DNA of 5,108 nt from Candidatus Poribacteria bacterium (GCA_009842375.1 VYFM01000443.1:1-5108); one strand, 5' to 3'; positions 1 to 5,108 are shown, counted from the stretch's first letter. The notes: a model not told the origin generated them from the sequence alone. Made by a program: numbers and translations.

Positions 1-19
1 TGTTCTATATGTCCTATCC

Positions 20-52
20 TGTCGGACATCGCTCCGCTCACGCCGACCTACA
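20..52. repeat. REP-like palindromic intergenic repeat
   Basis: An interrupted palindrome: GTCGG (21-25) pairs with CCGAC (43-47), with flanking TGT/ACA nearby and a GC-rich loop containing GCTCCGCTCACG. It resembles dispersed 'TGTAGGTCGG...CCGACA' hairpins found between genes in many genomes. It sits downstream of the ancestral 3' end of the metallopeptidase gene and could stabilise the mRNA end or attenuate transcription; no T-run follows on the minus strand. ATGTCC (9-14) and GGACAT (24-29) offer a competing hairpin. Confidence 0.5.
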
Positions 53-110
53 AGAGATCATATTGTTTTGTGAAAAATATATCAAAAAAACCTAAAACTG
101 AATAACCCTG

Positions 111-117
111 ACATGGG
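111..117. repeat. Target-site duplication, left copy
   Basis: ACATGGG adjoining the element's left end; identical to 382-388. Position 118 (A) matches 389 (A) but also pairs with T381 as part of the inverted repeats, so the length is 7 or 8 bp. Confidence 0.75.
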
Positions 118-190
118 AGAGTGTGTAAAGTATTTGGCAAAAGGTTGTGCTAAGGTGTTCCTTATGAGAAGTTTACTATTTTTTCACCGA

Positions 191-212
191 AACGCAGATG
201 ATCACAGATTTC
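191..212 (+). repeat. Inner inverted repeat of the element, degenerate arm
   Basis: Begins AACGCAGATGATCACAG and matches the minus-strand sequence of 305-326 at 17 of 22 positions. Together with the outer terminal repeats it gives the element two nested inverted pairs. The pattern continues to about 220 (TCACGAATGA) in roughly 10-bp units. Confidence 0.5.
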
Positions 213-306
213 ACGAATGAGGCAGATATGTTTTTGATGTTTTTTCATCGCTTTCAATGGATTGATGTTATTCTTTTCAAATCGGATTGGAAGGTGAAGA
301 CTCAGG

Positions 307-346
307 AATCCGCGTTCATCCGCGTTTCTCCGCGTAATCCGCGATT
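307..346 (+). repeat. Short tandem repeat, four CCGCG units with 9-10 bp period
   Basis: Four units (AATCCGCGTT, CATCCGCGTT, TCTCCGCGTA, ATCCGCGATT) place CCGCG at 310, 320, 330 and 339, one per DNA helical turn, within the mobile element. This is the type of degenerate 'ATCCGCGTT' intergenic repeat I recall from many environmental genomes; no coding role is evident. Confidence 0.65.
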
Positions 347-379
347 CTGACAATACACATGCCAAAAACTTTACACACC

Positions 380-1432
380 CTACATGGGATTTAGCGAAAT
401 ATAACGCGACCCGTAGGTTTTCATGATTCGATTGTGAATAAAGTCGTACTTCGCAGGGTTTATGGAGCGAAGTTTATCTGGATAGACAAGATAAAATGCA
501 AGACTTTCCGCCATATCCTCATTCGGATTTTTTTGTTGTGCGTAGTCGGATACAAATGTTTTTCTCTCTTTAGTTGTTAACCAACCTTCTTCATTCTCTG
601 GATCTTTATCTTCATACCAACCACCAAGTTCTATCCAGTTGTTTTTAAGCTGTTCAGGAAAAAGGTGTGTCCATAAGAAATGTGCTTTCTCATGAGCAAT
701 TACCCGGCGAGTATCACTTGTATAATCACGATTAAACATAGACTGTACTAATTCAATATATCCCATAGTTGTCCATGCAACACCTGCTGCTCTAACTTTA
801 TCATCAATCCTACAAATTACATATTTTAATTGCGGGACTTTATGTAATGCCCGTGGGAAATCTTCAAATACTGAAATCAACAGCATCAGGTCTTTATTCT
901 CAAATTCTGCATAGTGTCTTGTAGTTTCTTGGGTTGTATGTTGGGTTAGGATTTCGTAGGATGGTATATCTACTATTATACCATATCTTTCTTTTAATAT
1001 CGTTACAAGTGCCGGTCTATTGGTGCCATTTTCAGTAGTGAATACAACGGTAGCATTAAACAAACGTCTTTCAGGTGCTACCATATCAGCTGCACCTTCT
1101 TCTGGGAAAACATCACTACTGATGGTAACGAACTTCATATTATCTTGAGATACTATCTGGACATCATTTTGCATCTCATCGTTACTTATTTTCCATTTTG
1201 AAGGCGTTAATTTCTCACCAGGATTCGGAGATATGGATTCCAAGATTCCTTCGAGTGTCTGTGCTTGCTTTGTAGACCACGTAGAATCTAAATGGATGGA
1301 ATATTTATAGGCAAGTTGTTCAATAGGATTATCTTTCCGAATTTCAAGCGGAACAGTATAGCAACTTACTTGACCTATTATGAGAATTAGAAGCAAAGTA
1401 TATTTTATTCGTAACAAGAATTTAATCTGCAT
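380..1432 (-). CDS. Putative lipoprotein zinc metallopeptidase (HExxH, lethal-factor-like active site), C-terminus altered by MITE insertion
   Basis: Predicted exported zinc peptidase of 350 residues; substrate unknown. The N-terminus has a charged start, a hydrophobic core (about residues 11-20) and GQVSC ending at Cys24, a possible lipobox with an unusual Gln at -3, so an envelope lipoprotein is likely. Near the C-terminus is HEKAH (His247, Glu248, His251), followed by Tyr297 and EDMAE (305-309). From memory, this order and spacing resemble the catalytic domain of anthrax lethal factor (HExxH, Tyr, then a zinc-binding Glu in an E-x-x-A-E helix), which suggests a gluzincin with Glu305 as third ligand. 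The first 200 residues match nothing I recognise. I chose the ATG at 1432 because AGGA lies 7 nt upstream; an ATG at 1453 adds seven residues. It overlaps the upstream PSD1 gene by 11 nt (translational coupling). The TAG stop at 380-382 was created by the 118-381 element. Confidence 0.72.
   Translation of the reverse strand: MQIKFLLRIKYTLLLILIIGQVSCYTVPLEIRKDNPIEQLAYKYSIHLDSTWSTKQAQTLEGILESISPNPGEKLTPSKWKISNDEMQNDVQIVSQDNMKFVTISSDVFPEEGAADMVAPERRLFNATVVFTTENGTNRPALVTILKERYGIIVDIPSYEILTQHTTQETTRHYAEFENKDLMLLISVFEDFPRALHKVPQLKYVICRIDDKVRAAGVAWTTMGYIELVQSMFNRDYTSDTRRVIAHEKAHFLWTHLFPEQLKNNWIELGGWYEDKDPENEEGWLTTKERKTFVSDYAQQKNPNEDMAESLAFYLVYPDKLRSINPAKYDFIHNRIMKTYGSRYISLNPM
382..388. repeat. Target-site duplication, right copy (inside the metallopeptidase gene)
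   Basis: ACATGGG adjoining the element's right end. On the minus strand it is CCCATGT, which encodes the final Pro-Met and supplies the T of the present TAG stop. Confidence 0.75.
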
Positions 1433-3881
1433 TGTTATTTCCTTTTGTACCACGTCGCAAGCGGAACGGATCGCTTTTGACTATTTCTGTAATCAGCACC
1501 GATATTCTATAGTCTTTCGCTTCAAGTTCGGTGACGATTCTTTCAATCGTTGGTCGGTCATAATATTCTAACCCTCTCCCTATTGCATAGATTAACATTT
1601 TTTCTGTTACACATTGTGCAAACTGCCTTTTTCTATTTTTGAGTATCTGTTTTAGATCCGTAATACCTTTAAATGATGTGCCATCAGGTAGTTGTCCCGC
1701 AGTATCTATATCTTGCTCTCCATCCTTCGTCCGATACTTTCCTATAGCGTTGTAGTTTTCCATGGCAAACCCGATAGGATCCATTTTTGCGTGGCAGTTT
1801 GCACAAGCAGGATCATCTCTGTGTTGTTCAAGACGTTCTCTAAGTGTGGTACCTGTAATGGCATCATGTTCTTCTTCTAATTCTGGAACATTTGGTGGTG
1901 GCGGCGGTGGTGGTGAACCGAGTATCTGTTCTAATACCCAACGTCCCCTTTTCACTGGTGATGTACGTGACGGATTAGAGGTTACTGTCAGGACACTGGC
2001 ATGTGTAAGGATCCCTCCACGCGGGTGATTTGGCAATGCAACACGTTGAAACGCGTTGCCTTTAATCGGTTCTCCTTCCTCATTTCTCCAAATTTCGTAG
2101 TGTCCTGCCAAACGTTGGTTCAGAAAAGTATAATCTGCATCAAGTATATCAAGAATACTACGATCTTCACGGAATATTGACTCCAGAAATAGTTCTGTTT
2201 CTTTCATCATATCCGCACGTAGTTTGGTATTGAATGCTGGAAAACGATTGGGATCAGGTGTAACTGTATCCAGCCGTTGAATTTGTAGCCATTGCGCGCC
2301 AAAGTTGGTAGCTAATTCGGTCGCTTTTGGATCCGCAAGCATACGCCTAACTTGGTTTTCAAGTGATGCACTTAGTTGGTTTTTCTCAGCGAGTTCAAGG
2401 AGTTCGTCATCTGGAATGCTGCTCCATATAAAATATGAAAGTCTCTCTGCAAGACGAAAATCATCAATCGGTTGTGGTTCTTCAGTTTGTTGACGGTCAT
2501 CTAATTCCAATCGGAATAAGAACTTTGGTGAACATAAAATAACTTTAATTCCATGCTGTATAGCAGCTTCCCATTTTGCACCCTCTGCTTGAAAAGATTC
2601 CACAAATTGAGTGAGTTCTTCAATTTCCTGACGACTCGGTGGTCGGCGATATGCCTTGCGAAGCAACCGTGTTAATACTTCACGAGTCTGTTCTATTTGA
2701 GGTGCGTCTGGTGTGCATGCTAAAATTTCGAGATGGGATTTCGGTCGTGTTTCCAACGGTCCTACTGATGTGATAGAACGAATGTGAAGTTTTGCTTGTG
2801 GTTCACCATTTTCAGGTCTTACCATTGCAATTCCTGCCAATTGGATATTCGGTACTCTACTAACAAGGTGTCTGATTGTTTGAAGTTTCTTTGGATCACG
2901 CGACGTAATTTCAAATATTTCTAATATTTTAATGCCTTGCTGCGCATTGGGATCCACACCGACTAACTTTACGAGTTCTTCTGGTGAAGAAACATCTTCC
3001 AAATCATTACCTTGGATGAATAGTGCAACGTGAACAGGTGTCTCACTTTCTGTTTCGGCATAAACCGTTGCACGAAAATAGGTTTCTACATCGTGTAAAA
3101 GTTTGAGAGTTGTAGCGTATGCTTTAAATGGTCCAGATAACCAAGGTTCAGTTGCATTTGGATCCAGCAGACGAAAACGTTGATCACGAACACTCTCATG
3201 ACGAGGAAGTAGGTATCTTGTATTCTGGTAATTTGTAGAGGGTTTTGGGGGGTCCAAAATAATAACACGTGTCGCTATTGCTTCTGCTGCTTCAAGATAC
3301 CGTTCCAGTAATAGTGGTGACATCGTCAGTACATCACCGATGTTATCAAATCCGTGTCCTACATCGTCTGCTGGGAAACTTTCAGTTGGATCAAAATCTG
3401 CTCCCAATAAATCTCTAATGCTGTTCTTGTATTCAACCTTATTGAGTCTTCGGACGGTTACGCGTCCGGGATCCGATTTCGCATTGCGGCTTGCGTCCTC
3501 AAAAATCGCATTGATGTGTTGGACAAATGATTCCATTTCCTCCAAAGAAGGTTGATCATTACCTACTGGAGGCATGTGACGTGTTTCTACCATCTGAAGC
3601 ACTATATCCCAGATATCGCTATCTTTGATGAGCGACCTGTTATCCTCATAGGCATCAAGTCCGAGACCTGCCTCGGGTTGATCACCTGCATGGCAGCCAA
3701 AGCAGTACTGTTCTAAGAATGGGATACCCTCTTTTGCAAAGTCAGGAGTCTCTTTTTCACCGATACTGGGTCTTAATGTAGTAAAAACCAGTAGTAAGAT
3801 TAGAAAAAGAGGTAATGAAAGGTATTTGTAAAGGAAAGATGGTTTTTTAGTAATGAGCGATTTTATTCTTTTGTAGAACAT
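1422..3881 (-). CDS. PSD1-type planctomycete cytochrome-like protein (PSCyt1-DUF1587-DUF1595-DUF1592-DUF1588-DUF1585)
   Basis: Complete 819-residue member of the large DUF1592 family; the biochemical role is unestablished, but a periplasmic or membrane-anchored c-type haem protein is likely. Residues 19-36 form a hydrophobic segment after a basic N-terminus (signal or anchor). CFGCH (60-64) with HMPP (102-105, Met103 a possible distal ligand) marks the PSCyt1 haem domain. DUF1587 covers about 141-207 (RRLNKVEY), then a less conserved, beta-rich linker at 210-385. DUF1595 is about 386-459, DUF1592 about 473-597, and DUF1588 about 608-721, with the typical run of seven prolines (657-663) and a second haem motif CANCH (693-697) followed by MDPIGF. 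DUF1585 is about 725-808. Length and order are normal for the family. The ATG at 3881 is the only plausible start before an in-frame stop at 3918-3920, yet no Shine-Dalgarno precedes it. The downstream gene overlaps by 11 nt; the usual DUF1552 partner is not in this window. Confidence 0.95.
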   Translation of the reverse strand: MFYKRIKSLITKKPSFLYKYLSLPLFLILLLVFTTLRPSIGEKETPDFAKEGIPFLEQYCFGCHAGDQPEAGLGLDAYEDNRSLIKDSDIWDIVLQMVETRHMPPVGNDQPSLEEMESFVQHINAIFEDASRNAKSDPGRVTVRRLNKVEYKNSIRDLLGADFDPTESFPADDVGHGFDNIGDVLTMSPLLLERYLEAAEAIATRVIILDPPKPSTNYQNTRYLLPRHESVRDQRFRLLDPNATEPWLSGPFKAYATTLKLLHDVETYFRATVYAETESETPVHVALFIQGNDLEDVSSPEELVKLVGVDPNAQQGIKILEIFEITSRDPKKLQTIRHLVSRVPNIQLAGIAMVRPENGEPQAKLHIRSITSVGPLETRPKSHLEILACTPDAPQIEQTREVLTRLLRKAYRRPPSRQEIEELTQFVESFQAEGAKWEAAIQHGIKVILCSPKFLFRLELDDRQQTEEPQPIDDFRLAERLSYFIWSSIPDDELLELAEKNQLSASLENQVRRMLADPKATELATNFGAQWLQIQRLDTVTPDPNRFPAFNTKLRADMMKETELFLESIFREDRSILDILDADYTFLNQRLAGHYEIWRNEEGEPIKGNAFQRVALPNHPRGGILTHASVLTVTSNPSRTSPVKRGRWVLEQILGSPPPPPPPNVPELEEEHDAITGTTLRERLEQHRDDPACANCHAKMDPIGFAMENYNAIGKYRTKDGEQDIDTAGQLPDGTSFKGITDLKQILKNRKRQFAQCVTEKMLIYAIGRGLEYYDRPTIERIVTELEAKDYRISVLITEIVKSDPFRLRRGTKGNNNAD
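1440..1443 (-). promoter_or_regulatory. Ribosome binding site of the metallopeptidase gene
   Basis: AGGA (within AAAGGAAA) lies 7 nt before the ATG at 1432, inside the last codons of the PSD1 gene. It is what favours the 1432 start over the in-frame ATG at 1453. Confidence 0.6.
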
Positions 3882-3982
3882 AGAGTGTAGATAGTGATTG
3901 AATTTATGCTTCTGTGTTTATGAACATACTATATCTCAGTTGATTTCTGTTTAATATCCAATTAATTGGTTGTCTTGATAAA
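3882..3982 (-). other. AT-rich spacer between rnpB and the PSD1 gene, with a 12-bp palindrome
   Basis: This 101-nt spacer contains CCAATTAATTGG at 3958-3969, a perfect palindrome with no T-run after it on the minus strand, so it is not a convincing terminator; it could be an operator. GATATAGTATG near 3930 resembles an extended -10 region, without a good -35. No Shine-Dalgarno precedes the PSD1 ATG. Whether PSD1 has its own promoter or is reached by read-through from rnpB cannot be decided from sequence. Confidence 0.3.
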
Positions 3983-4323
3983 CTTGAGTTGAGAATAAGC
4001 CGGATTCTGTATATGATGATCATTCATCTGGGACCAATGTTGCCATTAACCTCAAGCGGTTACCCGGAGACGAGGCGGACACACCTTTAAATGTCTCCAT
4101 TTTTACCTTGCTCCAGATGGGGTTTACCGAGCCCCATAAGTCACCTTATGGACTGGTGCGCTTTTACCGCACCGTTTCACCTGTACAACGTTGGACGTTG
4201 TAGTCTACTTTCTGTTGCACTTTCCATAACGTTGCCGCTCCTGGGGATTACCCAGCATCCTGTCCTGCGGAGTCCGGACTTTCCTCATCTCATTTTGAGA
4301 CGCGACCATCTACTCAACTCAAG
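3983..4323 (-). ncRNA. rnpB: RNase P RNA, bacterial type A
   Basis: Catalytic RNA of ribonuclease P, which trims tRNA 5' leaders; about 341 nt. P1 is a perfect 11-bp helix closing the molecule (4313-4323 with 3983-3993). P2 pairs 4304-4310 with 4015-4021 (one G-U). P3 is reduced to a short hairpin (TCTCA/TGAGA). The universal core is present: GAGGAAAGTCCGGACTCC at 4269-4286 and AGAATCCGGCTTA at 3996-4008 form P4. GGAAAGTGCAACAGAAAG, GGTGCGGTAAAAGCGCACC and AGATGAATGA match the conserved pattern of E. coli M1 RNA. The P15 arm (GGAGAC/GTCTCC) encloses AAAGGTG, whose GGT at 4083-4085 is the expected tRNA-CCA binding site. Ends are defined by P1; the true transcript may be a little longer. No clear intrinsic terminator follows. 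Confidence 0.97.
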
Positions 4324-4342
4324 TATTCCTTAAGGGTAACAT

Positions 4343-4348
4343 ATTATG
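4343..4348 (-). promoter_or_regulatory. Possible -10 element for rnpB
   Basis: CATAAT lies about 19 nt before the 5' end of P1, in the 46-nt gap between the antitoxin stop and rnpB. No good -35 is present at normal spacing, so rnpB may start with a short leader or be transcribed from further upstream. Weak call. Confidence 0.2.
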
Positions 4349-4369
4349 GACTTAGTCGGCAATATAAAA

Positions 4370-4738
4370 TTAAATTTCAGAATCGTATTGATTTGGTATT
4401 GTTTGATTCTTAGGTTCTTCTTTCATAACCCGTTGTTCCCCTATTTCATTATCGGTAGGAACAATACGAATTTCTATATCATGATTTAGACGTGTCAGAA
4501 ATGTAAGTAATCGCTCAACACTGTAATGATTAAACTTTCCATTCTTAAGCCGAGAGATTTCAGGCTGCTTCACGCCTAATATTTTGGCAGCCTCTTTTTG
4601 GGTTAACTTCCGTTCTTCTATAATCTGAAACACCTCAATTCCAAGAGCAGCTTTGATAAATAATTCATCCGCATGTGGTAGATTGAGATCCTCAAACACA
4701 TTGCCTGAACTCTCTTCAAATTTAATTTTTTTGCTCAT
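4370..4738 (-). CDS. HigA-like XRE-family antitoxin
   Basis: 122-residue DNA-binding antitoxin of the HigA/HTH_37 type, expected to bind its toxin and repress its own promoter. The helix-turn-helix lies at about residues 45-66 (LTQKEAAKILGVKQPEISRL), followed by NGKFNHYSVERLLTFLTRL, the signature of XRE proteins paired with Gp49-like toxins. The N-terminus (FEDLNLPHADELFIKAAL) matches the usual dimerisation lead-in, and the tail after about residue 95 is polar and probably disordered. The ATG at 4738 is supported by GGAG 7 nt upstream. It overlaps the toxin gene by 17 nt, the normal toxin-first order of this family. Because the toxin appears truncated, it may now act as an orphan regulator. 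rnpB starts 46 nt downstream. Confidence 0.88.
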   Translation of the reverse strand: MSKKIKFEESSGNVFEDLNLPHADELFIKAALGIEVFQIIEERKLTQKEAAKILGVKQPEISRLKNGKFNHYSVERLLTFLTRLNHDIEIRIVPTDNEIGEQRVMKEEPKNQTIPNQYDSEI

Positions 4739-4955
4739 ACTCTTTCTCCAATTCTTGTGCCATTTTCAGACGCTTTTTGATCAAGTCAATCTCTGTCTGT
4801 GGTGTTTCTATACCTTTCTTTGATTTTTTCTGAAAACAGTGCAGAACATAAATTCGCTCCCCAATTTTTACTGCATACACAGCGCGGTATGTATTAGTTT
4901 TATACGTAGTCCGTATTTCAAAAACCCCTGAACCGATGTGTTTAAGTGGTTTCAC
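4722..4955 (-). CDS. HigB/RelE-type toxin (phage Gp49-like), N-terminally truncated
   Basis: 77 residues from a GTG start. The protein matches the C-terminal two thirds of the Gp49-like branch of RelE toxins, which in the family cut mRNA at the ribosome. Visible landmarks are KPLKHIGSGVFEIR (2-15), TYRAVY (22-27, Arg24 in the usual basic position), IYVLHCFQKKSKKG (35-48) and the helix EIDLIKKRLKMAQELEKEY. Family members are normally about 100-115 residues; the first helix region is absent here. The reading frame upstream of the GTG still looks like the family (see 4956-5009) until a TGA at 5010-5012, so the short form is probably a broken gene rather than a natural variant. The only purine-rich tract is AGGGG, 16 nt before the GTG, which is too far for efficient initiation. 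It overlaps the antitoxin start by 17 nt. Confidence 0.7.
   Translation of the reverse strand: MKPLKHIGSGVFEIRTTYKTNTYRAVYAVKIGERIYVLHCFQKKSKKGIETPQTEIDLIKKRLKMAQELEKEYEQKN
4746..4749 (-). promoter_or_regulatory. Ribosome binding site of the antitoxin gene
   Basis: GGAG, 7 nt before the ATG at 4738 and inside the toxin's last codons, gives the antitoxin a good independent ribosome site even if toxin translation fails. Confidence 0.6.
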
Positions 4956-5009
4956 CGATGGAGATAAACTTCCCCTCTCTGCATAGAATAAAGCAATCCC
5001 TATATCCTT
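4956..5009 (-). pseudogene. In-frame remnant of the toxin's N-terminal coding sequence
   Basis: Eighteen codons in frame with the GTG at 4955 read KDIGIALFYAERGSLSPS and join directly to VKPLKHIG. This matches the family pattern DIGYAL-x(n)-G-x(n)-KPLKG, so it is former coding sequence. It has no usable start codon and is closed by TGA at 5010-5012 and TAG at 5016-5018. Confidence 0.6.
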
Positions 5010-5013
5010 TCAA
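4985..5013 (-). promoter_or_regulatory. Sigma-70-like promoter within the toxin remnant
   Basis: TTGAAA (5008-5013) and TATTCT (4985-4990) are separated by exactly 17 nt, with predicted initiation near 4978. It would drive the truncated toxin and the antitoxin. Five of six and four of six consensus bases match. It lies over former coding sequence, so it may be chance or a promoter gained after the break. Confidence 0.3.
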
Positions 5014-5108
5014 ACCTATTTATGGTCCAGTCCAGAAGTCCTGTCCAATCATTTATATACTTTACCATATTTACAAAATTCACCTTATGCAACATATAGC
5101 ACGACTCT

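Larger units (their letters stand above)
118..381. mobile_element. MITE-like non-autonomous element with 22-bp terminal inverted repeats
   Basis: The left end (118-139, starting AGAGTGTGTAAAG) and the right end (381-360 on the other strand, starting AGGGTGTGTAAAG) match at 20 of 22 positions, both finishing TTTGGCA. Directly outside are identical ACATGGG copies at 111-117 and 382-388, the signature of transposition. The 264-bp length and lack of any transposase coding make it a MITE mobilised in trans. The GTGTGTAAA-type end and 7-8 bp duplication recall IS256-family elements, an inference only. If the duplication is 8 bp (ACATGGGA at 111-118 and 382-389), the element is 119-381. The 67-codon open frame across it (162-365, minus) is periodic repeat sequence and I do not call it a gene. 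Confidence 0.82.

Noticed and set aside
307..346. CRISPR-like array
   Set aside because: Period of about 10 bp with no spacers; a simple degenerate tandem repeat.
162..365. 67-codon open frame on the minus strand
   Set aside because: It lies wholly inside the MITE and consists of the periodic repeat blocks; no ribosome site and no recognisable domain.
1762..2028. Plus-strand open frame of 88 codons (and similar ones at 1380, 1692, 2305 and 3340)
   Set aside because: All lie antisense within the well-supported PSD1 gene; the poly-Gly stretch is the complement of its polyproline run.
3086..3268. Minus-strand open frame of 60 codons in another frame
   Set aside because: Shadow frame inside the PSD1 coding region.
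1779..3474. Six GGATCC sites clustered in the PSD1 gene
   Set aside because: Most fall at Asp-Pro dipeptides coded GAT-CC(N); explained by codon choice and the protein's many DP pairs, not by a DNA signal.
3958..3969. CCAATTAATTGG as an intrinsic terminator for rnpB
   Set aside because: AT-rich stem without loop and no T-run following on the minus strand.
4091..4333. Plus-strand open frame of 80 codons
   Set aside because: It is antisense to rnpB, whose conserved structure explains the sequence.
5000..5107. Minus-strand open frame running off the window edge, ending NRFERI
   Set aside because: About 35 codons, no recognisable homology or strong ribosome site; could be the tail of an upstream gene, a frameshifted toxin N-terminus, or chance.

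Overview
The window looks like a piece of an AT-leaning, uncultured bacterial chromosome. All supported genes lie on the minus strand. The best taxonomic clue is a complete PSD1-type 'planctomycete cytochrome' protein (domains DUF1587, DUF1595, DUF1592, DUF1588, DUF1585). That family is abundant in Planctomycetes, Verrucomicrobia, Acidobacteria, Lentisphaerae and Poribacteria. Intergenic REP-like and MITE-like repeats would suit a Poribacteria-like or PVC-related genome, but this assignment is an inference and the window has no taxonomic marker I can resolve further.

Layout in the direction of transcription (high to low coordinates). (1) 4722-5012: a HigB/RelE (Gp49-like) toxin whose start region is missing. 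In-frame codons upstream of its GTG start still read like the family, up to a TGA. (2) 4370-4738: a HigA-like XRE antitoxin overlapping the toxin by 17 nt. (3) 3983-4323: the RNase P RNA gene rnpB, with P1, P2 and P4 all identifiable. (4) 1422-3881: the 819-residue PSD1 cytochrome-like protein with two CxxCH haem motifs and an N-terminal membrane or signal segment. (5) 380-1432: a probable lipoprotein zinc metallopeptidase (HEKAH plus a downstream Tyr and Glu-Asp-x-Ala-Glu), overlapping gene 4 by 11 nt and so probably translated with it. (6) 1-381: no gene. It holds a REP-like palindrome at 20-52 and a roughly 264-bp MITE-like element at 118-381 with 22-bp terminal inverted repeats and a 7-bp target duplication.

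The clearest new observation is that this element landed inside the 3' end of the metallopeptidase gene. The present stop codon is a hybrid of target duplication (T) and element end (AG). Removing the element and one duplication copy restores a frame with nine more residues before a TGA. The element also carries inner, roughly 10-bp-periodic CCGCG units that are inverted relative to a second inner block.

Functionally, genes 4 and 5 form a likely envelope or periplasmic pair: a c-type cytochrome-like protein of unknown substrate with a putative secreted or lipid-anchored protease. PSD1 proteins are more often found beside a DUF1552 protein. The toxin-antitoxin locus appears to be decaying and may now be an orphan antitoxin. 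I see no convincing new defence or RNA system here; the PSD1-metallopeptidase pair and the MITE insertion deserve the follow-up.
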